This document shows, piece by piece, positions 1-4,310 of a stretch of 6,670 nucleotides of DNA. Position numbers and translations under genes: made by a program. Position 1 is the stretch's first letter, and the number at the start of each line of letters is the position of its first letter. The DNA lies in the NCBI GenBank assembly GCA_027623875.1, contig JAQBUS010000061.1, positions 1 through 6,670 of the forward strand. The letters are read 5' to 3'. Below the pieces are notes generated by a model. It was not told the DNA's origin and searched no databases. It saw nothing but the letters and a program-made list of their open reading frames with translations. The DNA is from Pseudomonadota bacterium. Its GTDB lineage: Bacteria; Pseudomonadota; Alphaproteobacteria; Rhodobacterales; Rhodobacteraceae.

Positions 1-1
1 G

Positions 2-29
2 CACATAATACCTTAAAGTAATGTTAAAA
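2..29 (-). repeat. 28-base dispersed repeat, copy 1, contains a CtrA-type box
   Basis: This stretch matches positions 4311-4338 at 27 of 28 bases; the only difference is G versus C at position 23 (4332 in the other copy). Similarity stops on both sides. In the other copy the minus-strand reading of the element lies just upstream of a small minus-strand gene. By analogy this copy would serve a minus-strand gene starting some 50 bases beyond the left edge, but that is inference. It contains TTAA-N7-TTAA at 13-27. Confidence 0.75.
13..27. promoter_or_regulatory. Candidate CtrA binding site (TTAA-N7-TTAA)
   Basis: TTAA at 13-16 and TTAA at 24-27 are separated by exactly seven bases, the full-site consensus for the cell-cycle and motility regulator CtrA of Alphaproteobacteria. 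It lies inside the 28-base repeat. The motif reads the same on both strands, so the target could be a minus-strand gene to the left or, less likely at about 200 bases, the gene at 222. Binding is not shown by sequence alone. Confidence 0.45.
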
Positions 30-33
30 GATT

Positions 34-89
34 GAGAACTTAAGGTTACTTAAGGTTACTTTAGGTTACTAAAGGTTACTCCTAGTTCA
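34..89. repeat. 10-bp tandem repeat array A (four units)
   Basis: Four consecutive 10-base units at 41-50, 51-60, 61-70 and 71-80 share the ending AGGTTACT; the first two are identical. The array is preceded by GAGAACT (34-40) and followed by CCTAG then TTCA (81-89). The same flanks surround a three-unit array at 3280-3326. A 10-base period places each unit on nearly the same face of the helix, which would suit co-operative protein binding. The TTAA pair inside it (40-43, 50-53) is spaced N6, so it is not a standard CtrA site. Role unknown. Confidence 0.85.
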
Positions 90-166
90 CGGTTGTGACC
101 TCATAGGGACACGTCCAAAGATTTAGTCGAAAAAATCTGATGAAGAGCAGAAACACGATGATTTAC

Positions 167-197
167 TTGACGTATTTAAATATTACTTCTCTAGTTA
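167..197 (+). promoter_or_regulatory. Weak candidate promoter for the small membrane gene at 222
   Basis: TTGACG (167-172) resembles a sigma-70 -35 element. The best -10-like sequence, TAGTTA (192-197), follows after a 19-base spacer, longer than the usual 16-18, so this is a weak match. A start point near 204 would leave a short leader before the ribosome binding site at 211-214. Confidence 0.25.
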
Positions 198-221
198 AGA
201 AGACACATAGGGAGAAATGAA

Positions 222-572
222 ATGGAAGTATGGATTTCTAATTTTATTTGGTTCTTCTTATTAATGACAATAACCGGTTGGTTTGTGCCCAAAATATTTT
301 GGGTCTCTAAGGATAACGTTTTTAGTAGTGTTTTGTTTTGTTTTATCTTTTCTTTCGTGACTATGGCTCTGATGGGGTGGGTATTAGCTCTGCTAGTCTA
401 TTCTTTTGAAGTGGGCTTTCTCAAAATGCTCAAGGCGTTCTTCAGTGATGTAGGGGGAGGCATATTCTTTAGTTTGGAGAGAAGCTTTCAAACTGGTTCT
501 GGATGGTTGATAACTATAATTATAAGGATAATATCACTAACTTATAAAGATGTGATTTCAAAAAAAAGTTAG
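222..572 (+). CDS. Small multi-pass membrane protein of unknown function (116 aa)
   Basis: I do not recognise the family. The protein is strongly hydrophobic. Likely membrane helices lie around residues 5-26 and 34-60, with a third weaker stretch around 94-108, so it should sit in the inner membrane. The tail is basic and polar (YKDVISKKS). The start is supported by GGAG at 211-214, seven bases before the ATG; an out-of-frame ATG at 217 lies too close to that site and soon hits a stop. The next gene begins 35 bases after the stop, in the same direction, and has a similar GAAATGAAATG-like start context, so the two could be co-transcribed. No charged catalytic motifs are visible. Confidence 0.75.
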   Translation: MEVWISNFIWFFLLMTITGWFVPKIFWVSKDNVFSSVLFCFIFSFVTMALMGWVLALLVYSFEVGFLKMLKAFFSDVGGGIFFSLERSFQTGSGWLITIIIRIISLTYKDVISKKS

Positions 573-579
573 GATATAC

Positions 580-594
580 TTAATCAAGCATTAA
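580..594. promoter_or_regulatory. Candidate CtrA binding site (TTAA-N7-TTAA) between two membrane genes
   Basis: TTAA at 580-583 and 591-594 with a seven-base gap form a perfect CtrA-type full site. It lies in the 35-base gap between the genes at 222-572 and 608-871 and ends 13 bases before the downstream ATG. That is too close for a conventional activator position, so if bound it might repress or serve another transcript. This is a motif match only. Confidence 0.3.
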
Positions 595-607
595 AGAGTG
601 GAATGAA

Positions 608-871
608 ATGATTTTATTAAAAAACTTATTAGGTTTGGGAATAGCAGCTATTGCCTTTGTTATATTCATTACAATTTTTAGAGAAGCAGGACTTTCTCTT
701 GGACTTGCGCAGCTACTGGGGCCGGGTTTAGCGGGTTTGATATGGGGGGTCTTGTTAATAGCCTACATGCTGTTGGTTGCTAAATATGTCAGGAAGTTAT
801 TATGGAAAGGTCCGAGTTTAGCGGACCTTACAGAACTCTTCGATAAACCTGAAGATTCCGAGGATAAATAA
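608..871 (+). CDS. Small membrane protein with two helices and acidic tail (87 aa)
   Basis: Family not recognised. Two hydrophobic helices, around residues 5-24 and 36-59, are followed by a basic stretch (KYVRKLLWK, 59-67) and then an acidic tail ending FDKPEDSEDK. By the positive-inside rule the hairpin probably leaves both termini in the cytoplasm. The ribosome binding site is weak: a purine-rich AGAGTGGA lies just upstream of the ATG. It follows the 116-residue membrane protein by 35 bases on the same strand and may be its partner, but nothing in the sequence proves an interaction. The stop codon falls inside an inverted repeat (856-918). Confidence 0.78.
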   Translation: MILLKNLLGLGIAAIAFVIFITIFREAGLSLGLAQLLGPGLAGLIWGVLLIAYMLLVAKYVRKLLWKGPSLADLTELFDKPEDSEDK

Positions 872-918
872 TTTAGAAGAAAAAATCTGTGGGGGTATAT
901 GATATACATACCTCGGAA
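856..918 (+). other. Inverted repeat spanning the stop of the 87-aa membrane gene
   Basis: TTCCGAGG at 856-863, inside the end of the gene, pairs perfectly with CCTCGGAA at 911-918 beyond its stop. Nested in it is GTATAT-G-ATATAC (895-907). A competing pairing joins TGGGGG (890-895) to CCCCCA (924-929 region). No T-tract follows, so this is not a standard intrinsic terminator; it may stabilise the 3' end of the transcript. Confidence 0.4.
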
Positions 919-950
919 AATTCCCCCCATGCCATCCGAAAGCCAGTCCA

Positions 951-964
951 TACCACATGTGGTA
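951..964. promoter_or_regulatory. Perfect 14-base palindrome, possible operator
   Basis: TACCACATGTGGTA is identical to its own reverse complement with no spacer. Such a site could bind a dimeric regulator. It is over 300 bases from the next start codon and about 80 past the previous stop, so its target is unclear. Confidence 0.3.
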
Positions 965-1003
965 AATCTCCCTCCAAATCTCCACACTTAACTGCACTGA
1001 GCT

Positions 1004-1082
1004 ATATAAATAAGGGGTGGCGGGGGGTATGGCAACAGAGAAGCGTATTGTTCCCATTACGTTCGCGTCATATAAATAAGGG
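1004..1082 (+). repeat. 13-base direct repeat (two copies)
   Basis: ATATAAATAAGGG occurs at 1004-1016 and again at 1070-1082. Both copies lie in non-coding DNA. They may mark the ends of a small duplicated or inserted segment, but nothing else about the 53 bases between them supports a mobile element. Confidence 0.5.
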
Positions 1083-1235
1083 ATATCGAGAAACCAACTA
1101 CCTGCCCTCACATTTGGGTGGTCGCTTGCTTTGCCTTTAATTGTTTCCTCTATTGTTTTCGTTTTAAATTCAGAGGTGCGAACATTATCAGCGACGGCTT
1201 CCGGGCATGAAGCTTGGCAAATTTGAATTTTTGGG

Positions 1236-1264
1236 CTAAGTAGTCTAGGTAGTCTAGGTAGACT
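1236..1264 (+). repeat. 9-bp tandem repeat upstream of the XRE gene, possible operator
   Basis: Three consecutive 9-base units (1236-1244, 1245-1253, 1254-1262) follow the pattern CTAGGTAGT with small changes. The last part also forms an inverted repeat, AGTCT (1251-1255) and AGACT (1260-1264). The repeat ends 36 bases before the ATG of the XRE-type regulator, where an autoregulatory operator would be expected. That role is inferred from position only. Confidence 0.5.
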
Positions 1265-1300
1265 GTTCAGCATCAATACAGAGCATTTAGGGAACGCCTC

Positions 1301-1693
1301 ATGTCCACCACGAGAATTGATAAAAACGACCATTTCAACGAAACCGTTGCCACGTTCGGCGACCGGCTTGCAGCCGCGCGCGAGGCTAAAGGCCTGACCG
1401 TGGAAGGTCTGTCCGAGAAGCTAGGTGTCGATGCGCGTACGGTCGAGGATTGGGAAAGCGATGCCGACGAGCCGCGCTCGAACCGTATACAGATGCTGGC
1501 AGGTTTGCTGAACGTATCCATTGTCTGGCTGATTAGCGGCGAAAGCAGCGGGACCAGCCACGTCGCGGACACCTATGCGCGCCCCACAGGCGTGAATGAC
1601 GCTCTGGGCGAGATATCACAGCTGAAAGCAACCCTGTCGGGTGCGCTCAACAAACTCGAAAAACTCGAAAAACGGTTACAGGAAATAGAGTGA
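1301..1693 (+). CDS. XRE-family helix-turn-helix transcriptional regulator with C-terminal coiled coil (130 aa)
   Basis: A DNA-binding regulator of the Cro/CI (HTH_3) type. The five-helix domain spans about residues 19-79: FGDRLAAAREAKGLT opens it, the helix-turn-helix lies near 33-53 (SEKLGVDARTVEDWE), and EPRSNRIQMLAGLLNVSIVWLI closes it. Residues 102-130 are rich in leucine, lysine and glutamate (LNKLEKLEKRLQEIE), suggesting a coiled coil for dimerisation. This arrangement resembles a conserved single-domain XRE regulator of Rhodobacteraceae, as I recall it. AGGGAA at about 1289-1294 gives a ribosome binding site six bases before the ATG. Codons prefer G/C at the third position (GCC, CTG, GGC), unlike the AT-rich genes around it, so it is either a native core gene amid imported DNA or the reverse. 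The targets are unknown; the repeat at 1236-1264 may be its own operator. Confidence 0.92.
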   Translation: MSTTRIDKNDHFNETVATFGDRLAAAREAKGLTVEGLSEKLGVDARTVEDWESDADEPRSNRIQMLAGLLNVSIVWLISGESSGTSHVADTYARPTGVNDALGEISQLKATLSGALNKLEKLEKRLQEIE

Positions 1694-1818
1694 TTTGATC
1701 GTTTCCGCCCTTATTGTCCGCTGGTCCGATCAGCTCCTAGGAAATCATGCGACGCAGCGAAAGGCAGCAGACGTCAGCGCCTATGGATCCATTAGTGTGT
1801 GGTAACATAGTGTTTTGA

Positions 1819-2244
1819 AAAGCACTCGTTAACACATACAAAAAAAGCGCCGTTAAAAACTACGACACTCAGAAGGTCTTTCAAATCCAAGTACGCTACT
1901 ATGACAGAGCCATTATAAAATTACCCGAGGTTCTGAACATACCACCAAAGAACGATCCAGTAACCAAGGCTATCAATCGAAAGTATTTTTGCACACACAC
2001 TTACAGACACCCTTGCTGTACCCGATTGGTAACCTGCGGTGTCGACCTAAGAACCGTACAAGAATGGATGGGCCATGGCGAAATAAAGACTACGCAAAGG
2101 TACTCACACTTTATACCTGACCGTATGGCTGAAGCGGCACATAAGCTGTATCAATATAATACCAACGAAGGACAGCCTCGACTTACGGTTGTTCCAGATA
2201 TGACCTTGCTCAGCAAACTGGGCAGAGGAGACAAAAGAAGATAG
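1819..2244 (+). pseudogene. Tyrosine recombinase/phage integrase remnant (C-terminal catalytic part)
   Basis: The frame is open from 1819, just after a TGA at 1816, to the TAG at 2242, but recognisable integrase begins only near 1996. There it reads HTYRH (the H-x-x-R box, His 1996 and Arg 2005), then RLVTCGVDLRTVQEWMGHGE with the third-box His at 2074, and QRYSHF with the nucleophilic Tyr at 2101. Intact relatives are about 300-400 residues long. The core-binding domain, the first catalytic Arg box and the beta-hairpin Lys are absent in all frames I could read upstream. HTYRHPCCTRL deviates from the usual HTxRHTxAxxL. A TTG at 2026 lies inside the HTYRH-GVDL region and would remove the H-x-x-R box, so it is not a credible start. 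This is a dead fragment, evidence of a past integrated element. Confidence 0.8.
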
Positions 2245-2279
2245 GTTGCCCTATAACTAAGTAGGGATTTCAACCCTAC
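2241..2279 (+). other. Mutually exclusive hairpins just after the integrase remnant
   Basis: ATAGG-TTGC-CCTAT (2241-2254), CCCTA...TAGGG (2249-2266) and GTAGGG-ATTTCAA-CCCTAC (2261-2279) can each form but share arms, and an outer pairing TAGGTTG/CAACCCTA is also possible. The stop codon of the remnant is in the first stem. No T-tract follows, so it is a poor terminator. I checked it as a tRNA T-arm and it does not fit. Confidence 0.35.
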
Positions 2280-2293
2280 ACACCATAAAATCA

Positions 2294-2323
2294 ATGGCTC
2301 CTTTGGTAACTCAAGGGGGCCAT
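2294..2323 (+). other. Strong stem-loop in the gap after the integrase remnant
   Basis: ATGGCTCCTTT (2294-2304) pairs with AAGGGGGCCAT (2313-2323) over eleven pairs, two or more of them G-T, around an 8-base loop. Only AAAT follows, so it lacks the T-run of an intrinsic terminator. One copy of the TTGGTAAC motif straddles the stem and loop. Confidence 0.4.
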
Positions 2324-2415
2324 AAATCGTTCTAAAACAATAAGTTACGATACACTTGGTAACAGAATCCAACAACGCGGAGACTGTTGCCACCATTTGA
2401 AAAAACAGTTACCAA
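2303..2415. repeat. Cluster of TTGGTAAC motifs, possible recombinase arm sites
   Basis: TTGGTAAC occurs at 2303-2310 and 2356-2363 and inverted at 2408-2415, all within about 170 bases of the end of the integrase remnant. It also occurs within the remnant at 2026-2033 and inverted at 4137-4144. An 8-mer is expected about 0.2 times on both strands of a window this size. Short repeated arm-type sites beside an integrase gene are typical of phage attachment regions; that role here is inferred. Confidence 0.35.
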
Positions 2416-2454
2416 ACCAAAACCACTCTTTAGTGGAGATTGATAGGAGATTGT

Positions 2455-2535
2455 ATGGAGAATGGCGATTTCAAAACGCTAGCGCCTTATATAATTGACG
2501 CTAATTTTTTGGCAACAGAAGCCTGTCCAAAATAA
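2455..2535 (+). CDS. Marginal short open frame (26 aa)
   Basis: The ATG at 2455 is preceded by AGGAG (about 2445-2449) at five bases, a good ribosome binding site. The product begins MENGDFKTLAPYIIDANF and ends EACPK. It has no membrane helix and no family I recognise. It could be a real microprotein or the start of a gene lost by deletion; the ribosome binding site is the only support. Confidence 0.25.
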   Translation: MENGDFKTLAPYIIDANFLATEACPK

Positions 2536-2635
2536 CTACATAGTTAAACTTAAGGTTGTCCTGTAAGAATGACGTATTAAGAACTGCCATTAGTTCCTAG
2601 GTGCCCTTTTGTCGCACGGTTTGTGTAAAAAAATA

Positions 2636-2666
2636 TTGAACTACATCCTGAATCTACCCGTATGAG
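2636..2666 (+). promoter_or_regulatory. Weak candidate promoter for the fasciclin gene
   Basis: TTGAAC (2636-2641) and TATGAG (2661-2666) resemble -35 and -10 boxes but are 19 bases apart, so the match is weak. Transcription from here would begin near 2673, at the small hairpin in the leader. Confidence 0.25.
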
Positions 2667-2671
2667 ATTCT

Positions 2672-2688
2672 AGCAACAATAAGTTGCT
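2672..2688 (+). other. Small hairpin in the fasciclin leader
   Basis: AGCAAC (2672-2677) and GTTGCT (2683-2688) form a perfect six-pair stem with an AATAA loop, followed by TAATTTTAAT. It sits 25 bases before the ATG. It may act as a weak terminator for upstream transcripts or protect the 5' end of the mRNA. Confidence 0.4.
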
Positions 2689-2713
2689 TAATTTTAATAA
2701 GTAAGGATACACT

Positions 2714-3199
2714 ATGTTACGTCGTAATTTTCTTGCCTTAACGTCCGCAGCCACGATTGCATCAGCTTCTATCGCATTTGCAGGCGCCCACCAGAAGGAC
2801 ATCGTAGACACCGCTATCGGTGCTGGCTCTTTCGCCACATTGGTCGCTGCCGTACAGGCTGCTGGTCTTGTCGATACGCTAAAGGGCGAAGGCCCGTTCA
2901 CGGTATTTGCACCTACAGACGAGGCGTTTGCTGCATTGCCAGAGGGCACAGTCCAAACTCTATTGCTGCCTGAAAACAAAGATAAGCTGATATCAATTCT
3001 CACTTACCACGTCGTATCAGGAAAAGTTATGAGTGGCGATTTGAGCAACAACATGATGGCGACAACAGTCCAAGGTGGCCAAATTCATATCATGACCACA
3101 GGAGGCGTAACAGTTAATGGAGCCAATGTGGTTACCGCTGACATTGAAACGTCAAATGGCGTCATTCATGTGATTGATGCTGTTATTCTTCCAAAGTGA
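2714..3199 (+). CDS. Exported single-domain fasciclin (FAS1) protein (161 aa)
   Basis: A secreted or periplasmic FAS1 protein of the MPB70 type; the family is linked to adhesion, but the partner of this one cannot be read from sequence. Residues 1-25 form a signal peptide: MLRRNFLAL carries a twin arginine in an RRxFL context, so Tat export is plausible, and a cleavage site fits after AFA (23) or AGA-like 25. One FAS1 domain fills residues 29-161. Its H1 motif is FTVFAPTDEAF (62-72), the conserved YH is at 98-99, and the H2 motif is NGVIHVIDAVILP (148-160). Length is normal for a one-domain member. AAGGA at about 2703-2707 lies six bases before the ATG. It appears to be a single-gene unit. 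Imperfect copies of AGGTTGTCC flank it at 2553 and 3232. Confidence 0.95.
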   Translation: MLRRNFLALTSAATIASASIAFAGAHQKDIVDTAIGAGSFATLVAAVQAAGLVDTLKGEGPFTVFAPTDEAFAALPEGTVQTLLLPENKDKLISILTYHVVSGKVMSGDLSNNMMATTVQGGQIHIMTTGGVTVNGANVVTADIETSNGVIHVIDAVILPK

Positions 3200-3279
3200 T
3201 AGAACGACTATCAAAATAAGGTTATTTTATTAGGTTGTCCACTAGAGGTGACTTAGAGAACCTAAAAGAATAAGAATAG

Positions 3280-3326
3280 GAGAACTTTAGGTTACTTAGG
3301 GTAACTTGAGGTTACTCCTAGCTTCA
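3280..3326. repeat. 10-bp tandem repeat array B (three units)
   Basis: Units at 3287-3296, 3297-3306 and 3307-3316 match the array at 41-80; the middle unit has diverged to TAGGGTAACT. The same GAGAACT (3280-3286) precedes and the same CCTAG followed by CTTCA (3317-3326) ends the array. The shared flanks show that the arrays are copies of one element differing in unit number, not chance runs. Its left end overlaps an 8-base inverted repeat. Confidence 0.8.
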
Positions 3327-3449
3327 GGAAATAGAAACTTACTCGATGGATATCTTGTTATCAAACGCATGAAACCAAATAACTAGGATTTATCAAAATA
3401 TTTTATACCTGCCACACCTAAAAAAGTTTGACTTAACACGGTAAAAGCT

Positions 3450-3506
3450 ATGGCAAAAACAAAGGTGGATCCAACTAATTATAAAACAATGTTTCTTGTC
3501 TCATAA
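3450..3506 (+). pseudogene. Possible 5' remnant of a cupin-like gene (18 codons)
   Basis: The frame reads MAKTKVDPTNYKTMFLVS then stop. The first 13 residues resemble the N-terminus I remember for a family of small cupin-like proteins (KVDPxxYKTxFEND...), and the similarity stops abruptly before the sequence runs into stops. No good ribosome binding site is present. The recollection is from memory and the match is short, so this is tentative; it may simply be a chance frame. Confidence 0.22.
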
Positions 3507-3543
3507 CTAAGAACGATACAGGCTAAAAATGAATTAATCCCGT

Positions 3544-4002
3544 CTAATTGGTAGCCCTAATTATTGGTGTTGCAGGCGATCCATCCAAGTTTATTCGGTG
3601 TTTAGAATAAACGTTGTCAACATCGTTAAATGCTAACCAGTGCAATCCTTCATCAGTAAACATATGCGTCTTAATTTCGATTTTTGATGGGTTATCAAGA
3701 GTACCCAGCATAATAACTTGCACGTCTGGAAAACGTTCAATGGTTACTGTCACAGTAGTTGCACAAGTTGGACAAAAACTTGTTTTAAGAGCTCTGCCAT
3801 GTTCCGGGCTTGTATAAATATAGGATTTCACATCGCCGTCATTGAATTTTACTGAACTCTTTTTGCAACGCAATCCAGATCGAAATGCAGTACCAGTCGC
3901 TCGCTGACAAAACCTACAGTGGCAGGCATATGCAAATTCAGGGTCTTCATTTAGCTCAAATCTAACTGCCCCACAAAGGCATCCACCAGTATGGTTATTC
4001 AT
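3544..4002 (-). CDS. GFA/CENP-V family zinc protein (152 aa)
   Basis: A small cytoplasmic zinc protein of the glutathione-dependent formaldehyde-activating (GFA) fold. Members are often annotated as aldehyde-activating or S-(hydroxymethyl)glutathione synthase, but the activity is proven for few, so the substrate here is unknown. All seven expected cysteines are present: Cys8 and Cys10 (GGCLCGAVRFE), Cys27, Cys29 and Cys32 (ACHCRFC), and Cys77 and Cys80 (FCPTCATTV). By family knowledge, 27/29/32 bind the catalytic zinc and 8/10/77/80 the structural one. Length is normal. The start is supported by AAGGAAGG (minus strand, 4018-4011) eight bases before the ATG. The next minus-strand gene upstream is the 39-residue membrane protein, whose stop lies 135 bases away; a separate promoter is likely. 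Confidence 0.94.
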   Translation of the reverse strand: MNNHTGGCLCGAVRFELNEDPEFAYACHCRFCQRATGTAFRSGLRCKKSSVKFNDGDVKSYIYTSPEHGRALKTSFCPTCATTVTVTIERFPDVQVIMLGTLDNPSKIEIKTHMFTDEGLHWLAFNDVDNVYSKHRINLDGSPATPIIRATN

Positions 4003-4075
4003 TTAAATATCCTTCCTTAATTGCTATTTCTCTTAAAATTCACATTTAATATATTATCAGCAATATTTTACGGAA

Positions 4076-4081
4076 ATTATA
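4076..4081 (-). promoter_or_regulatory. Candidate -10 box for the GFA gene
   Basis: Read on the minus strand, 4081-4076 is a perfect TATAAT, about 74 bases before the GFA start. No good -35 hexamer lies at the usual distance; a TTGCAT lies only a few bases upstream. In DNA this AT-rich the match may be chance. Confidence 0.3.
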
Positions 4082-4104
4082 CTAAAATGCAAGAAAACCG
4101 ATTA

Positions 4105-4131
4105 GTGACCCCGTTATCTAATTAAGGTCAC
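4105..4131 (-). terminator. Weak candidate terminator after the 39-aa membrane gene
   Basis: GTGACC (4105-4110) and GGTCAC (4126-4131) form a six-pair stem with a 15-base loop. It begins a few bases after the stop of the minus-strand 39-residue gene. On the minus strand the following sequence is TAATCGGTTTTCTT, only a partial T-run, so efficiency would be low. Confidence 0.3.
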
Positions 4132-4137
4132 CTATCG

Positions 4138-4257
4138 TTACCAAGTAGATTTTTTCTCCTTGGTAGTTTTTTCCTCTTTCTCCTCCGGTGAAAGATATAA
4201 AGCTATAAATACAAGAATAATTACTATTGCTACGATATATTCACTAAGTTGTTCCAT
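4138..4257 (-). CDS. Single-pass membrane microprotein (39 aa)
   Basis: Translation of the minus strand gives a coherent small membrane protein: a short start MEQLSE, one hydrophobic helix at about residues 7-22 (YIVAIVIILVFIALYL), and a highly charged tail, SPEEKEEKTTKEKKSTW. This looks like a bitopic inner-membrane protein with a cytoplasmic Lys/Glu-rich tail. The start is well supported: GGAGGTG on the minus strand (about 4273-4267) lies nine bases before the ATG at 4257. An in-frame ATG at 4275 overlaps that site and would give six more residues, but is less likely. The 28-base element with a CtrA-type box (4311-4338) lies about 54 bases upstream. Family unknown. Its last codons overlap a stem-loop with a T-run on the plus strand (4139-4172). 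Confidence 0.7.
   Translation of the reverse strand: MEQLSEYIVAIVIILVFIALYLSPEEKEEKTTKEKKSTW
4139..4172 (+). terminator. Plus-strand stem-loop with T-run overlapping the 39-aa gene end
   Basis: TACCAAG (4139-4145) pairs with CTTGGTA (4159-4165) around a 13-base loop, followed by GTTTTTT. Read on the plus strand it resembles an intrinsic terminator, but the stem is short and AT-rich and no plus-strand gene precedes it. It would only block antisense transcripts. The sequence is also the coding end of the minus-strand gene, so it may be coincidental. Confidence 0.25.
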
Positions 4258-4310
4258 TGTTTGTAACACCTCCATGGCGGTTTTAGACTGCTGTCATACA
4301 AATACCTTAA

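Larger units (their letters stand above)
872..1300. other. Long non-coding gap before the XRE gene
   Basis: No frame here looks like a real protein on either strand. Open frames exist, but they lack ribosome binding sites and read as low-complexity translations. Structures present: the nested palindromes near 890-929, a perfect 14-base palindrome TACCACATGTGGTA at 951-964, a 13-base direct repeat ATATAAATAAGGG at 1004-1016 and 1070-1082 (66 bases apart), and a 9-bp tandem repeat at 1236-1262. It could be the debris of a lost gene or insertion. Confidence 0.6.
2245..2713. other. Non-coding gap between integrase remnant and fasciclin gene
   Basis: It contains the hairpins at 2241-2323, the TTGGTAAC cluster, a weak 26-codon frame at 2455-2535, a small inverted repeat GAACT/AGTTC (2581-2596), and the leader of the fasciclin gene. 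I found no tRNA, no clear attachment-site core and no larger gene on either strand. Confidence 0.6.
3200..3543. other. Gap holding the second 10-bp array and a possible gene remnant
   Basis: After the fasciclin stop come an inverted repeat AACCTAAA (3259-3266) / TTTAGGTT (3286-3293), the 10-bp array at 3280-3326, AT-rich DNA without a clear gene, and a short frame at 3450-3506. No intrinsic terminator is evident for either the fasciclin gene or the convergent gene ending at 3544. Confidence 0.6.

Noticed and set aside
40..53. CtrA site inside the 10-bp array
   Set aside because: The two TTAA tetramers are separated by six bases, not seven.
41..80. CRISPR array
   Set aside because: The units are 10 bases long and directly adjacent with no spacers, and no cas genes are present.
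158..220. 20-codon leader peptide before the 116-residue membrane gene
   Set aside because: A frame starting at 158 ends just before the gene's start, but it has only a poor ribosome site and no attenuation hairpins or codon runs.
889..1140. Plus-strand 83-codon open frame
   Set aside because: The translation is full of repeated non-coding motifs (the 13-base direct repeat gives INKG twice), with no start context and no domain.
818..1333. Minus-strand 171-codon open frame
   Set aside because: It overlaps the end of one real gene and the start of another, has no ribosome site, and its translation is not protein-like. It is a chance frame across the non-coding gap.
1747..1818. 23-codon frame before the integrase remnant
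   Set aside because: It is in phase with the remnant but ends in TGA at 1816 and shows no integrase similarity; there is no ribosome site.
2261..2287. Possible tRNA 3' end or attachment site (GTAGGG...CCCTACACACCA)
   Set aside because: The stem and loop look like a T-arm at first, but the loop lacks the TTCRA pattern in register, the acceptor strand is too short before CCA, and no anticodon or D arm lies upstream.
2641..3003. Minus-strand 120-codon frame
   Set aside because: It is antisense to the well-supported fasciclin gene and has no support of its own.
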